The notes under the pieces are model-generated. The model did no database searches. It saw only the letters and a list, made by a program, of their open reading frames with translations, and was not told the origin of the DNA. A DNA stretch of 29,187 nucleotides from SIG299 sp964632165 (lineage in GTDB: Bacteria; Bacillota; Clostridia; Lachnospirales; Lachnospiraceae). Positions 7,844 through 15,909 of the stretch are shown here, piece by piece. Made by a program: the position numbers and the translations under genes. The stretch covers positions 1 through 29,187 of the forward strand of contig CAZWCZ010000026.1 in NCBI GenBank assembly GCA_964632165.1, written 5' to 3'. Numbering within the stretch: position 1 is the stretch's first letter; every line of letters begins with the position of its first letter.

Positions 7844-7886
7844 CGAGTGTTCGAGACCTTCCACTCGTAAAACAAAACTAAAGGAG
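7844..7886 (+). promoter_or_regulatory. preQ1-I riboswitch
   Basis: The perfect 6-bp P1 stem CGAGTG (7844-7849) pairs with CACTCG (7862-7867) around the loop TTCGAGACCTTC. An A-rich tail TAAAACAAAACTAAAGGAG follows. The loop CCTT (7857-7860) can pair with AAGG (7881-7884) of the tail to form the H-type pseudoknot typical of preQ1-I aptamers. That AAGG is part of the Shine-Dalgarno of the next gene, 7 nt before its ATG. Ligand binding would therefore hide the ribosome site and shut off translation. The downstream gene encodes a QueT-type queuosine-precursor transporter, which matches the known use of this riboswitch class. Confidence 0.88.
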
Positions 7887-7893
7887 AAATATA

Positions 7894-8406
7894 ATGAAAA
7901 GAAATTCTAAGGTTACTTCTCTGGTAACAGCAGCGATGATCGCTGCACTCTATGTCGTTCTCAGCTTTTTTTGTGAAGCGTTCGGACTTGCGTCCGGCGC
8001 GGTTCAGATTCGTATTTCCGAGGCACTGGTCATATTGACTGCATTTACGCCGGATGCGGTTCCGGGAGTGACGATCGGATGTCTGCTGTTCAATCTGTTA
8101 TCCGGTGCGGCTTTGCCTGACGTTATTTTTGGTACAGTGGCAAGTCTTTTAGGGGCCATGGGGTCCAGAAAAATTGCAGTGTCTTTAAAAAATACAGTGT
8201 GGGCAAAATATCTGCTCCCGCTCCCGACTGTTTTTTCCAATGCGATCATCATTCCGTGGGTACTGAAAACGGCATATCATCTTTCTGACGCGTATTGGTA
8301 TCTGTTTGCCACGGTCGGTGCAGGAGAAGTGATTTCCTGCGGACTGCTGGGAATGTTCTTATATTCTGCGATTGCACCGTTTCGCAATGTACTGTTTCGA
8401 AAGTAA
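7894..8406 (+). CDS. queT: QueT family queuosine-precursor transporter
   Basis: A small hydrophobic protein of 170 aa with about five membrane segments. Family marks are QIRISEAL (38-45), a GVTIGCLLFNLLSG stretch (58-71) and DVIFGTVASLLGA (76-88). QueT proteins are the substrate-binding S components of ECF-type transporters for preQ1 or related 7-deazaguanines, needed to make queuosine in tRNA. The shared ECF energising module is not in this window. The start is fixed by AAGGAG 7 nt upstream, which is also the tail of the preQ1-I riboswitch, so expression should fall when preQ1 is plentiful. The riboswitch and protein family support each other. Confidence 0.9.
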   Translation: MKRNSKVTSLVTAAMIAALYVVLSFFCEAFGLASGAVQIRISEALVILTAFTPDAVPGVTIGCLLFNLLSGAALPDVIFGTVASLLGAMGSRKIAVSLKNTVWAKYLLPLPTVFSNAIIIPWVLKTAYHLSDAYWYLFATVGAGEVISCGLLGMFLYSAIAPFRNVLFRK

Positions 8407-8503
8407 CCGTTAAAAATAAAAAATAGTGAAAAACAGGCATAGGCCTTTTCTTTTGTGGAAATACTCTCCATAGTAATGTCAGACATGGAAAGGAAAGATT
8501 TTT

Positions 8504-9298
8504 ATGGAAAAAGGAAAAGGGCATATCAAAAGGAAAGAGGTGTCAAAAAGGACACTTTTGTGGATCCTGATCGTGGCAGTATGGCTGTTTGTGATTTTGA
8601 AAATGCTGGCAGGGGCATTGTTTGAGAAACATACAAGCCTTGTGTCAGCATTTTCTGTGACGGATCCGGGGCTGATAGAGGCAACGGTTGAAGTGACGGC
8701 GAGATTTCCGGAGGAGTATCTGGATTCGTTTGATAAGAAACAGATGCTGTGGTATATGGCAAAAGAGATCCGTCTGGAACCGGAAAATGCACCGACAGTG
8801 GAGACGACAGAACAGAGGCAGGAAATTTCCTATTTTAAAGAAGCAGATGCGGCAAATACAACGCTTCGGATCGTGAGCCTGCGGGAAGAAACAGAAGAAG
8901 GAGAAGAATTTAAGCATTATCTGTACGCGAAGATCACGTTAAAAAAGTCGATAGAGAGCTTACCGGCATACAAAGAACTCTTAGAGGATACGTTTGCAAA
9001 ACTGAACGGGACAGAGATCAGTACAACGCTGCGTCTGGTTGGTGAGTTTGAGGGATATCTTACCATGGACCGGAAAAATGAGGTGACGGACCGGATCTTA
9101 GCGGCGATGAATGCGAATACGGTATATGAACACAGGGAAGAAGATCTATACACCGTGTATGCGTATACTGCAGCTCTGGATCGATATATTACGGTAGAGA
9201 AAAAGAAGATCAATGTGCATATTGCAATGAGTTCCGATGAAGAAAATTACCGGACCATCCTGTATCTGGCATCGCCTATCCTGCCGGATACGTGGTAA
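8504..9298 (+). CDS. YwmB family (TATA-box-binding-like fold) protein
   Basis: A 264-aa protein anchored by one N-terminal hydrophobic segment (about residues 18-38), with the rest predicted outside the membrane. The C-terminal stretch from about 165, with GEFEGYLTMDRKNE, a YTAALD segment and the terminal INVHIAMSSDEENYRTILYL pattern before a TPI-like ASPIL, resembles YwmB proteins of Firmicutes. YwmB proteins carry a TBP-like fold and have no firm function; in some genomes they lie near sporulation or cell-wall genes. GGAAAGGAAAG precedes the ATG. The assignment rests on recalled family pattern, so the name is tentative, while the membrane-anchored layout is clear. Confidence 0.65.
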   Translation: MEKGKGHIKRKEVSKRTLLWILIVAVWLFVILKMLAGALFEKHTSLVSAFSVTDPGLIEATVEVTARFPEEYLDSFDKKQMLWYMAKEIRLEPENAPTVETTEQRQEISYFKEADAANTTLRIVSLREETEEGEEFKHYLYAKITLKKSIESLPAYKELLEDTFAKLNGTEISTTLRLVGEFEGYLTMDRKNEVTDRILAAMNANTVYEHREEDLYTVYAYTAALDRYITVEKKKINVHIAMSSDEENYRTILYLASPILPDTW

Positions 9299-9372
9299 CC
9301 GGCACAGTATGACGAAGGAGAAAGAGGTATGAAGGAAACCAGAGAAGGTACAGCGGGACCAGAAAGAAATAG

Positions 9373-9401
9373 TTGTAGTTTTGGGGAAAACGCGGTAAAA
9401 T
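9373..9401 (+). promoter_or_regulatory. Putative promoter of the 837-aa protein gene
   Basis: -35-like TTGTAG (9373-9378), a 17-bp spacer and -10 TAAAAT (9396-9401, 5 of 6 matches). The start would be near 9408, giving a leader of about 33 nt to the ATG at 9441. Confidence 0.4.
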
Positions 9402-9440
9402 GATTCTATCCGTGAAGTAAGAAAGGATTATGAACCAAGA

Positions 9441-11954
9441 ATGAAATATGTAGTGAAATTCTTTACGCTGCTTGCTGTCTTTATTGGTGCCATCCTGTTT
9501 TTTGGGAGCAATATGGATGAAGTAGTGTTTCAGATAGAAAAACCGATTGCCATGTCGGAGGCTTCCCTGCCGACGATCGTGACAAGGGCAGATGGCGTGG
9601 AGGTCAATTGTCTGTATGGATATACCTCTCCGGTGGACGGATTTTCTTTACGGGAAAATGTGATTGCCATAGAGAGCGATAAGGTCCTGGAGCTTTTGAT
9701 ACATGAGAATACGACAGATGTAAGAAAACTTTCTTATGAAGTGTGTGACGTAACAACACAGGAAGTGATCGCAGAAGGGACTGTTCTCGCACTGGAGAAA
9801 GAAGAAAGCGGGAAGCGTGCCAGGATCCGGTTGGAAGCAGAAACGGAAATCGGAAAGGAGTATGCGGTTACCGTAACACTGGTGGATTCGAACAGCCGTC
9901 GGATTTATTACTACTTCCGCCTGAAAGTGTACGAAAACAGCTGCCTGGCAGAAAAGACAGCTTTTATTAAAGAATTTACGGAGCATGCTCTTGCAAAGGA
10001 GTATGCGGAGGTCATTCCGTATCTGGAGAGTACTTATCGTGACGAGGGAACCACCTATTCCAGGGTAGGGATCAAGGACAGTTTTTACATGGTCTGCTGG
10101 GGAAACCTACAGCCGAAGGTTTTGACGGAGCCTGTGCTGAATTTTTCGGAACTGTATTCGAATGTGGCAGTCGGAACGATGACGTATCTGGTGGAACTGG
10201 AAACAGATACCGGAACGGAGCAGTATTATATTACGGAAAAGTATCGTATCATAGCTACGGAAACGTCCCTGCATCTGTTAAATTATGAGCGGACTATGGA
10301 GGCGGTATTCAATACGTCTCTCGCTAGTGTTTCTCAGAATCAGCTGAAACTTGGAGTGACGGGAGAAACGGATCTTATGCTGTATACGAACAGTGACAGC
10401 AGTATGCTGGCATTTGTCCGCAACAAGGAACTGTGGCACTATAATATGGCAGAAAGCCGTATGTCAAAGGTTTTTTCCATGCGAAGCGAAACAGAGCTGA
10501 CGGAGGGGACTTCTTGTGAGGATTATGAGGTCCGCATATTAAAACTCTATGAAAACGGAGACGTCAGCTTTATGGTTTACGGTTATATGGGGCGCGGAAC
10601 TTATGAGGGAAAGACAGGAGTGGTGCTGTACCGTTATCATCGCGGGGTAAATCAGATTGAGGAGCAGATGTATCTGCCGATCAGTGAACCATATCAGAAG
10701 ATCCATCAGGAACTGGGCAGCTTTTGTTACATGAATTCCTATGAAGTATTTTATTTTATGATATATGACACTGTATATTCCTACAATCTGATCACAAAAG
10801 AAGTAACGCTGATCTCGTCGGAAGCAGGGGAGCAAAATCTTGAATTTTCCGCAGAGGAAGCTTATATCGCCTGGCAGGAGGAAGATCGGGTCCGGCTGTT
10901 GTTTCTGGAAACCGGAGAGCAGACAGACTTTACTGCACCGGAGGGAGAATTTATCCGGTTGCTTGGAAGGATCGACGAAAATCTGATCCTTGGGTACGGA
11001 TTCTTATCGGACTGCACATTGGCAGGAGACGGAGAAATACAGTATCCGGCATATCGTGTTGAGATTACGGATAAAACGGGAGAAGTCCGGAAAACGTATC
11101 AAAAAGATGGCTATTATGTGACCGGTGCGGAAATTTCCGAAAATTCGATCTGTTTTGAACGCAGGAAAAAGACGGAGACCGGCTGGCAGTATGCGGAAGA
11201 GGATTATATTTTGAACAGTGCAGAGGCGGTGGCGTCCTCGGTCACACTGGAAAAGCGGGTCACAGAGCTGATGTTTGACGAATATTATATCGATCTTCCA
11301 TCAGCATATAAAATGAAAAAAGCACCGGAAGAAGTCCGTGTACCGAGTGCAGTTGTGAAAGAAGATACGACAGTCCGTATCGAAGATCCGGCAGTGGAGG
11401 AAGAATATTATGTGGTATGGTCGTTCGGAGACATTCTTCTGATGACGGAGAATGTTTCCGAAGCCGTTAAACTGGCAGATCAGGCAGCGGTTGTCGGTAC
11501 GGTGGCAAATGAGACAGGAAGTATCGTCTGGGAACGCGGCGTGAAGTATAATGCGGATCTGGTCGGCGGAGTCTCAATGGTTTCCTGTAAGGATACCGGA
11601 TTGACAAGCCGGCAGGCCGTCCTCCAGATGATGGCGGACTGTATCGGAGTCAGGATTTCTGCCGGGGAATTTTCCGGAGAAGAAAGTGTAAAAGAATTCC
11701 TGGAGGAAAGAACAGGACGGTGTGTTCTGGAACTGACAGGGATCACGCTTGACGAAGTGTTGTATTTCGTGTATAAAGGTGTTCCGGTATATGCAATGAA
11801 GGATGAAAAAGAGGCGGTACTGATCACGCAGTACAGTTCAACAAATGTGATAGTGTATAATCCGAAAACGGCAGAAAAAGAAACACTTTCCATACAGGAA
11901 GCGGAGCAGATGTTTTTGAAGGCGGGGAATGTATTTGTAAGCTTTCTCCCGTAA
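9441..11954 (+). CDS. Large membrane-anchored protein of unknown function with C39-peptidase-like C-terminus
   Basis: An 837-aa protein. An N-terminal hydrophobic segment (about 5-22) acts as signal anchor, and the rest should lie outside the cell. Residues about 45-155 look like a beta-sandwich, with alternating strands and an RIYYYFRLKVYEN edge. Residues about 315-610 show repeated short strands with aromatic ends (LAFVRNKELWHYN, VFYFMIYDTVYSYN, EAYIAWQEEDRVRLL), suggesting a beta-propeller. The last 130 residues resemble a C39 peptidase-like fold: GVPVYA (about 780-785), EAVLITQY (791-798), VYNP (805-808) and a GNVFVSFL ending. The positions of the catalytic His and Asp appear as Glu791 and Asn807, and no Cys sits at the usual helix start, so it is probably inactive. 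It is followed closely by a glycosyltransferase, suggesting a cell-surface role. The ribosome site (GAAAGGA) is 13 nt upstream, which is long. Confidence 0.8.
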   Translation: MKYVVKFFTLLAVFIGAILFFGSNMDEVVFQIEKPIAMSEASLPTIVTRADGVEVNCLYGYTSPVDGFSLRENVIAIESDKVLELLIHENTTDVRKLSYEVCDVTTQEVIAEGTVLALEKEESGKRARIRLEAETEIGKEYAVTVTLVDSNSRRIYYYFRLKVYENSCLAEKTAFIKEFTEHALAKEYAEVIPYLESTYRDEGTTYSRVGIKDSFYMVCWGNLQPKVLTEPVLNFSELYSNVAVGTMTYLVELETDTGTEQYYITEKYRIIATETSLHLLNYERTMEAVFNTSLASVSQNQLKLGVTGETDLMLYTNSDSSMLAFVRNKELWHYNMAESRMSKVFSMRSETELTEGTSCEDYEVRILKLYENGDVSFMVYGYMGRGTYEGKTGVVLYRYHRGVNQIEEQMYLPISEPYQKIHQELGSFCYMNSYEVFYFMIYDTVYSYNLITKEVTLISSEAGEQNLEFSAEEAYIAWQEEDRVRLLFLETGEQTDFTAPEGEFIRLLGRIDENLILGYGFLSDCTLAGDGEIQYPAYRVEITDKTGEVRKTYQKDGYYVTGAEISENSICFERRKKTETGWQYAEEDYILNSAEAVASSVTLEKRVTELMFDEYYIDLPSAYKMKKAPEEVRVPSAVVKEDTTVRIEDPAVEEEYYVVWSFGDILLMTENVSEAVKLADQAAVVGTVANETGSIVWERGVKYNADLVGGVSMVSCKDTGLTSRQAVLQMMADCIGVRISAGEFSGEESVKEFLEERTGRCVLELTGITLDEVLYFVYKGVPVYAMKDEKEAVLITQYSSTNVIVYNPKTAEKETLSIQEAEQMFLKAGNVFVSFLP

Positions 11955-11993
11955 AAAACAGGGAAGTGTTCCCACAGAGAAAGGAGCAAAATT

Positions 11994-13010
11994 ATGAAGT
12001 TATTATCGGTAGCAATTCCGTGCTATAATTCGGAGGGCTATATGCGTCATGCAGTGGAAACTTTATTGGTCGGCGGAGAGGAAGTGGAGATCATTATCGT
12101 GGACGATGGTTCCACAGACCGTACATATGAGATCGGGAAAGAACTGGAAGCAGAACATCCGGGGATCGTTCGGGTGGTACATCAGGAAAACGGAGGTCAT
12201 GGCAGTGCGGTCAATACCGGTCTGAGGGAAGCAACCGGATTATATTTTAAGGTTGTGGACAGTGATGACTGGGTAAAGGAAGACGCTCTTTTAGAAGTTT
12301 TGCATACGCTGAAAGAACTGACCATGGACGGAACAAATCTGGATATGTTTATCTGCAATTATGTGTATGAAAAAGTCGGAGAAAAGAGAAAAAAAGTCGT
12401 GCATTATCGAAATGCGATGCCGCGGGACTGTGTGTTTACCTGGGATGATGTTTCTCATTTTCACCAGGGACAGTTCATTTTGATGCATTCTGTGATCTAT
12501 CGTACCAAATTATTACGGGATTGCGGATTAGAACTTCCAAAACATACATTTTATGTTGACAACATTTATGTATACCAGCCGCTTCCGTATGTAAAGACGA
12601 TGTATTACAAGGATTTGAATCTGTATCGTTATTTTATCGGAAGAGCAGATCAGTCAGTCAATGAGAACAATATGATGAAACGGATCGACCAGCAGCTGCT
12701 TGTGACGAAAACAATGATCGATCTGCATGATGTAACAAAAATAAAGAATCGGTCACTGCGTTCCTATATGACAAAATATCTGGGTATTATGATGACGATC
12801 TCTTCCGTGTTTCTGACAAAGATCGGGACCGAGGAGAGCCGGCAGAAAAAGGATGAACTGTGGTTGTATCTCGGGAACGCCAATAAGAAGCTTTACAAGA
12901 GGATCGGCAGAAGTGCGCTCGGGTATTTTAACAAAATGAAAAACCGGCCTGCCCAGGAACTGGTAAAGGTCGGTTATGAGATCGCAAGAAAAATGTATCA
13001 ATTTAATTGA
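11994..13010 (+). CDS. Family 2 glycosyltransferase
   Basis: A 338-aa GT-A fold enzyme. The N-terminus MKLLSVAIPCYNSE is typical, followed by the nucleotide-sugar-binding VDDGSTD (36-42), a GGHGSAVNTGL segment (67-77) and the metal-binding DSDD (89-92). No membrane helix is evident, so it should be cytoplasmic or peripheral. It transfers a sugar from an activated donor to an unknown acceptor, probably a surface glycan or glycolipid. It lies 39 bp after the 837-aa membrane-anchored protein with a good AAAGGAG site and is probably cotranscribed with it. Its 3' end overlaps the convergent PAP2 gene by 8 bp. Donor and acceptor cannot be read from the sequence. Confidence 0.9.
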   Translation: MKLLSVAIPCYNSEGYMRHAVETLLVGGEEVEIIIVDDGSTDRTYEIGKELEAEHPGIVRVVHQENGGHGSAVNTGLREATGLYFKVVDSDDWVKEDALLEVLHTLKELTMDGTNLDMFICNYVYEKVGEKRKKVVHYRNAMPRDCVFTWDDVSHFHQGQFILMHSVIYRTKLLRDCGLELPKHTFYVDNIYVYQPLPYVKTMYYKDLNLYRYFIGRADQSVNENNMMKRIDQQLLVTKTMIDLHDVTKIKNRSLRSYMTKYLGIMMTISSVFLTKIGTEESRQKKDELWLYLGNANKKLYKRIGRSALGYFNKMKNRPAQELVKVGYEIARKMYQFN

Positions 13011-13677
13011 TGCTGACTTCGGCTTTTGTAAGTTCTTCCGGAATTTTAGTAAATTTCGGGCGATAGGAGATCAGGTACAGCGGAAGCGACAGTACGATGG
13101 CAGCAAAGACATCAAGGATGGAATGCTGTTTTAAAAGTACGGTGGACATGCAGATCAGGACGGTCAGTATGAGAGCACCGGTGCGGACCCCTTTTTTCTG
13201 CCGCAGCGCATCGGAATGAAAGATGGCAAGACAGGCACCGATGGAATTCAGTGTATGGATGCTTGGACAAACATTGGTTGCGGTGTCTGTGGTATATAAT
13301 CCGTGCAGTATACGGAGAAAAAGATTGTCTCTGCCAAGGGCATCAAGATCCGGACGGAGTGTGTGTCCGTTTGGCCATATGGCATAGATCGTCAGGCAGA
13401 TGGTCATGCCGGTAAACAAAAACAGACAGACGCGGAAAAAGTCCCGTTTGTTGGTAAAGAAAAAATAAAGTACCGTGACTGCGATATATAAAAACCAGAG
13501 AAAATACGGAATGACAAATACCTCACAAAACGGAATGTAATTGTCCAGACGGCATTCCACAAGAGTATAGTCACTGTCAGGACTGACAATGTGCTCTAAA
13601 GCAAAAAAAGCGATCAGGTACAGCGGAAGATAAAGAAAAGCGACAGCATGTTTATATTTGGAAAGAAATGGTTTCAT
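13003..13677 (-). CDS. PAP2 family phosphatase (membrane)
   Basis: An integral membrane protein of 224 aa with about six hydrophobic segments. The PAP2 motifs are present: CPSIH with Ser139 and His141 (motif 2), and KQHSILDV with the catalytic His185 and Asp189 (motif 3). A motif 1-like basic stretch lies near WPNGHTLRPD (101-110). PAP2 enzymes remove phosphate from phosphatidic acid, undecaprenyl pyrophosphate or similar lipids. The neighbouring glycosyltransferase makes a lipid-carrier role plausible but unproved. The ATG at 13677 is favoured over one at 13710 because AGAAAGGA lies 6 nt before it and the likely transcription start (about 13713) would leave no leader for the upstream one. 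Confidence 0.85.
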   Translation of the reverse strand: MKPFLSKYKHAVAFLYLPLYLIAFFALEHIVSPDSDYTLVECRLDNYIPFCEVFVIPYFLWFLYIAVTVLYFFFTNKRDFFRVCLFLFTGMTICLTIYAIWPNGHTLRPDLDALGRDNLFLRILHGLYTTDTATNVCPSIHTLNSIGACLAIFHSDALRQKKGVRTGALILTVLICMSTVLLKQHSILDVFAAIVLSLPLYLISYRPKFTKIPEELTKAEVSIN

Positions 13678-13719
13678 GTAATATCCTTTCTGCGGTATTT
13701 CAGCAAACAAACTGAAATG

Positions 13720-13748
13720 AGTATAGCATGGTTTTAAGAAGATGGCAA
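13720..13748 (-). promoter_or_regulatory. Extended -10 promoter of the PAP2 gene
   Basis: On the minus strand: -35 TTGCCA (13748-13743, 5 of 6 matches), a 17-bp spacer and -10 TATACT (13725-13720, 5 of 6 matches) preceded by TGC. Transcription would start near 13713, about 36 nt before the ATG. This is among the best promoter matches in the window. Confidence 0.7.
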
Positions 13749-13826
13749 CGAAAGAAAAGAAAAGATTTTATAAAGAATTTTTGAGAATGCGGCAATATGC
13801 AGTAAAAAAAGAAAAGGAGAATGAAA

Positions 13827-14996
13827 ATGAAGAAAAGAGTTTTTTTGATCGTGTTGGACAGTGTGGGAATCGGTGAAATGCCGGATTCGGCGGAATATGG
13901 GGACGAAGGCAGCAATACTATGCGTGCGGCAGCGGGCAGCCCGTATTTTTCCATGCCGAATATGGAGTCTTATGGTCTGTTTGACCTGGAAGGAATCCGG
14001 GAACTGAAAAAGACACAGACAGAGGCGAAGGGTGCTGTTATGCGTATGGCAGAGGCTTCCAAGGGAAAGGATACGACCATTGGTCATTGGGAAATTGCCG
14101 GGATTGAATCTTCAGAACCACTGCCTGTATTCCCAAACGGCTTTCCGGAGGAACTGATCTCGGCATTTGAAGAGCGGACCGGAAGAAAGGTAATCTGCAA
14201 TAAGCCGTATTCCGGCACGGAAGTCATTAAGGATTATGGCAGGGAGAGTGTGGAAACAGGAGCTTTGATCGTTTATACTTCTGCGGACAGTGTATTTCAG
14301 ATTGCAGCACATGAGGCAGTAGTACCGATCGAAGAATTGTATCATATCTGTGAAATTGCAAGAGAACTCTGCACAGGAGCATATGGTGTGGGACGTGTCA
14401 TTGCAAGACCGTTCGAGGGAGAATATCCATATCAGAGGACTTCCCGGCGTCATGATTATTCTTTGGTTCCGCCAAAGAAAACGATGCTTAATTTCTTATC
14501 GGAAAATGGTAAGGAAGTACGTGCTGTCGGCAAGATCAATGATATTTTTGCCGGAAGCGGTGTGACAAAAACCGTGCGCACGGCAAACAATGCAGAGGGC
14601 GTTGAGCGCACGTTGGAATGGATGCAGGAAGATTTTGAGGGACTCTGCTTTACGAATCTTGTGGATTTTGACATGGTATACGGACACAGAAACGATGTGG
14701 ACGGTTATGCAAAAGCTTTGACTTATTTTGACGGCAGACTGCCTGAACTGGTAGCCGGGCTGCGTGAGGACGATCTTCTTCTGATCACGGCAGACCACGG
14801 ATGTGACCCTGCGACACCTTCAACGGATCATTCCCGTGAACATGTTGCAGTTGTTGCCATCGGCGATAAGGTAAAAGCTGGTGTGAACCTCGGTACAAGA
14901 ACCAGTTTTGCCGATACCGGAGCAACGATCTTAGAATATCTCGGTGTGCAGGGAGAGATCGCCGGAACCTCTTATCTAAAGGAAATTTTGAAATAA
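13827..14996 (+). CDS. deoB: Phosphopentomutase
   Basis: A cytoplasmic enzyme of 389 aa, the usual length for DeoB, that interconverts ribose 1-phosphate and ribose 5-phosphate (and the deoxy forms) in nucleoside salvage. It has the alkaline-phosphatase-superfamily metal site: D11 in LDSVGIGE, KDTTIGHWEIAG (81-92, with the phospho-acceptor threonine expected at T83), the conserved NKPYSGTEVI and YTSADSVFQIAAHE blocks, and TADHGCDP plus a DHSREH segment near the C-terminus. The ATG at 13827 is preferred over 13821 because AGGAG ends only 1-2 nt before the latter. The ribose 5-phosphate it makes can feed PRPP for the purine cluster on the other side. A formate channel gene follows with no terminator. 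Confidence 0.95.
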   Translation: MKKRVFLIVLDSVGIGEMPDSAEYGDEGSNTMRAAAGSPYFSMPNMESYGLFDLEGIRELKKTQTEAKGAVMRMAEASKGKDTTIGHWEIAGIESSEPLPVFPNGFPEELISAFEERTGRKVICNKPYSGTEVIKDYGRESVETGALIVYTSADSVFQIAAHEAVVPIEELYHICEIARELCTGAYGVGRVIARPFEGEYPYQRTSRRHDYSLVPPKKTMLNFLSENGKEVRAVGKINDIFAGSGVTKTVRTANNAEGVERTLEWMQEDFEGLCFTNLVDFDMVYGHRNDVDGYAKALTYFDGRLPELVAGLREDDLLLITADHGCDPATPSTDHSREHVAVVAIGDKVKAGVNLGTRTSFADTGATILEYLGVQGEIAGTSYLKEILK

Positions 14997-15064
14997 AATT
15001 TCAGAAGAAAATAAAACCTTCGGACGGAGTAAAATAAAGAATACAGTGGAGAAATTGACATAAT

Positions 15065-15829
15065 ATGCAGGAAAAAGAGTTAGAGATTATGCGAGATGCG
15101 GCAATCGGAAAAGCCACACTCTGTAATGAACAGTTAGGAACGTATTTTATGAGAGCGGTGGTGGCAGGATTTTTTATCGTGGTGGCAACGATCCTTTCCA
15201 ATGTGACGGCAGCGGTGTTGCTTCCGGTCAGCCCGCAGGCGGGAAAACTATTAAGTTCCGTCTTCTTTTCCATCGCCATTATCCTGGTGGTTTTTATCGG
15301 CGGGGAATTGTTTACCGGAAATAATCTGGTTATGGCAATGGGGGTATATACAAAAGGGTGTCGTGCAACGGACCTGATAAAGGTCTGGGTATTCAGTTAT
15401 CTGGGGAACTTTGTCGGGGCTTTTTTGCTCGGAGCCTTATTTGTATACAGTAATTCCTGCCATCAGCTGCTGGTAGATTACTATAACAGTTTCATTTATT
15501 CAAAACTGGATGCGACCGTGCCGGAACTTTTTATCCGCGGAGTGCTGTGCAATTTTCTGGTCTGCCTTGCGGTATATACGGGAATGAAGTTAAAGAGCGA
15601 AAGCGGGAAAATGATCATGATGTTCTGCATTATCACGGCATTTGTACTTGCAGGATTTGAGCATTGCGTAGCCAATATGGGTACTTTTTCCATTGCTTAT
15701 CTTCTGCTCGGAGATATCGGCACGGCAGCAGTCATGAAAAGTCAGATCGTTGTAACGCTTGGGAATATTGTGGGAGGCGCCGTGCTTTTGGCTCTTCCGT
15801 TAAAATGGAGCGTTCCGGCAAAGAAGTGA
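15065..15829 (+). CDS. Formate/nitrite transporter (FNT) family channel
   Basis: A membrane protein of 254 aa with six hydrophobic segments. FNT hallmarks are present: GGELFTGN (79-86, with the conserved loop threonine T84), the NFLVCLAVY segment (163-171), and GFEHCVANM (197-205) with the central pore His200. FNT pentamers pass formate, nitrite, hydrosulfide or lactate. The convergent neighbour is fhs, formate-tetrahydrofolate ligase, which makes formate the likeliest cargo; that is inference from context. The ribosome site is weak (GTGGAG about 13 nt before the ATG), and the in-frame ATG at 15089 is an alternative start. It lies 68 bp after deoB without a terminator and is probably cotranscribed with it. 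Confidence 0.9.
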   Translation: MQEKELEIMRDAAIGKATLCNEQLGTYFMRAVVAGFFIVVATILSNVTAAVLLPVSPQAGKLLSSVFFSIAIILVVFIGGELFTGNNLVMAMGVYTKGCRATDLIKVWVFSYLGNFVGAFLLGALFVYSNSCHQLLVDYYNSFIYSKLDATVPELFIRGVLCNFLVCLAVYTGMKLKSESGKMIMMFCIITAFVLAGFEHCVANMGTFSIAYLLLGDIGTAAVMKSQIVVTLGNIVGGAVLLALPLKWSVPAKK

Positions 15830-15858
15830 GTCTTGAGAAAAAACGGATTTTGGACAAA

Positions 15859-15885
15859 TACCCCCGGTCAGGTCGGCCGGGGGTA
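15859..15885. terminator. Shared hairpin terminator between the FNT channel gene and fhs
   Basis: The GC-rich 9-bp stem TACCCCCGG (15859-15867) pairs with CCGGGGGTA (15877-15885) around a 9-nt loop. It sits 30 bp after the FNT stop and 25 bp after the fhs stop (on the other strand), so it can serve both transcripts. Neither side has a clean T-run; ACTTTAT follows on plus and TTTGTCC on minus. Confidence 0.65.
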
Positions 15886-15909
15886 ACTTTATGAGCAAAA
15901 ATATTCCGA

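Noticed and set aside
7684..7881. 65-codon plus-strand frame between the DUF6128-like gene and queT
   Set aside because: It overlaps the end of one gene, the promoter, the leader hairpin and the riboswitch and has no ribosome site.
13821..13826. Two-codon-longer start of deoB
   Set aside because: The ribosome site would be only 1-2 nt away; the ATG at 13827 has normal spacing.
14070..14090. Apparent change near the catalytic threonine of DeoB (TTIGHWE instead of TTTGHWE)
   Set aside because: The phospho-acceptor is the first threonine after the aspartate (T83), which is conserved; the changed residue is not the catalytic one.
15055..15066. TTGACA as a -35 box for the FNT gene
   Set aside because: A -10 at proper spacing would lie inside the coding region with no good match; cotranscription with deoB is simpler.
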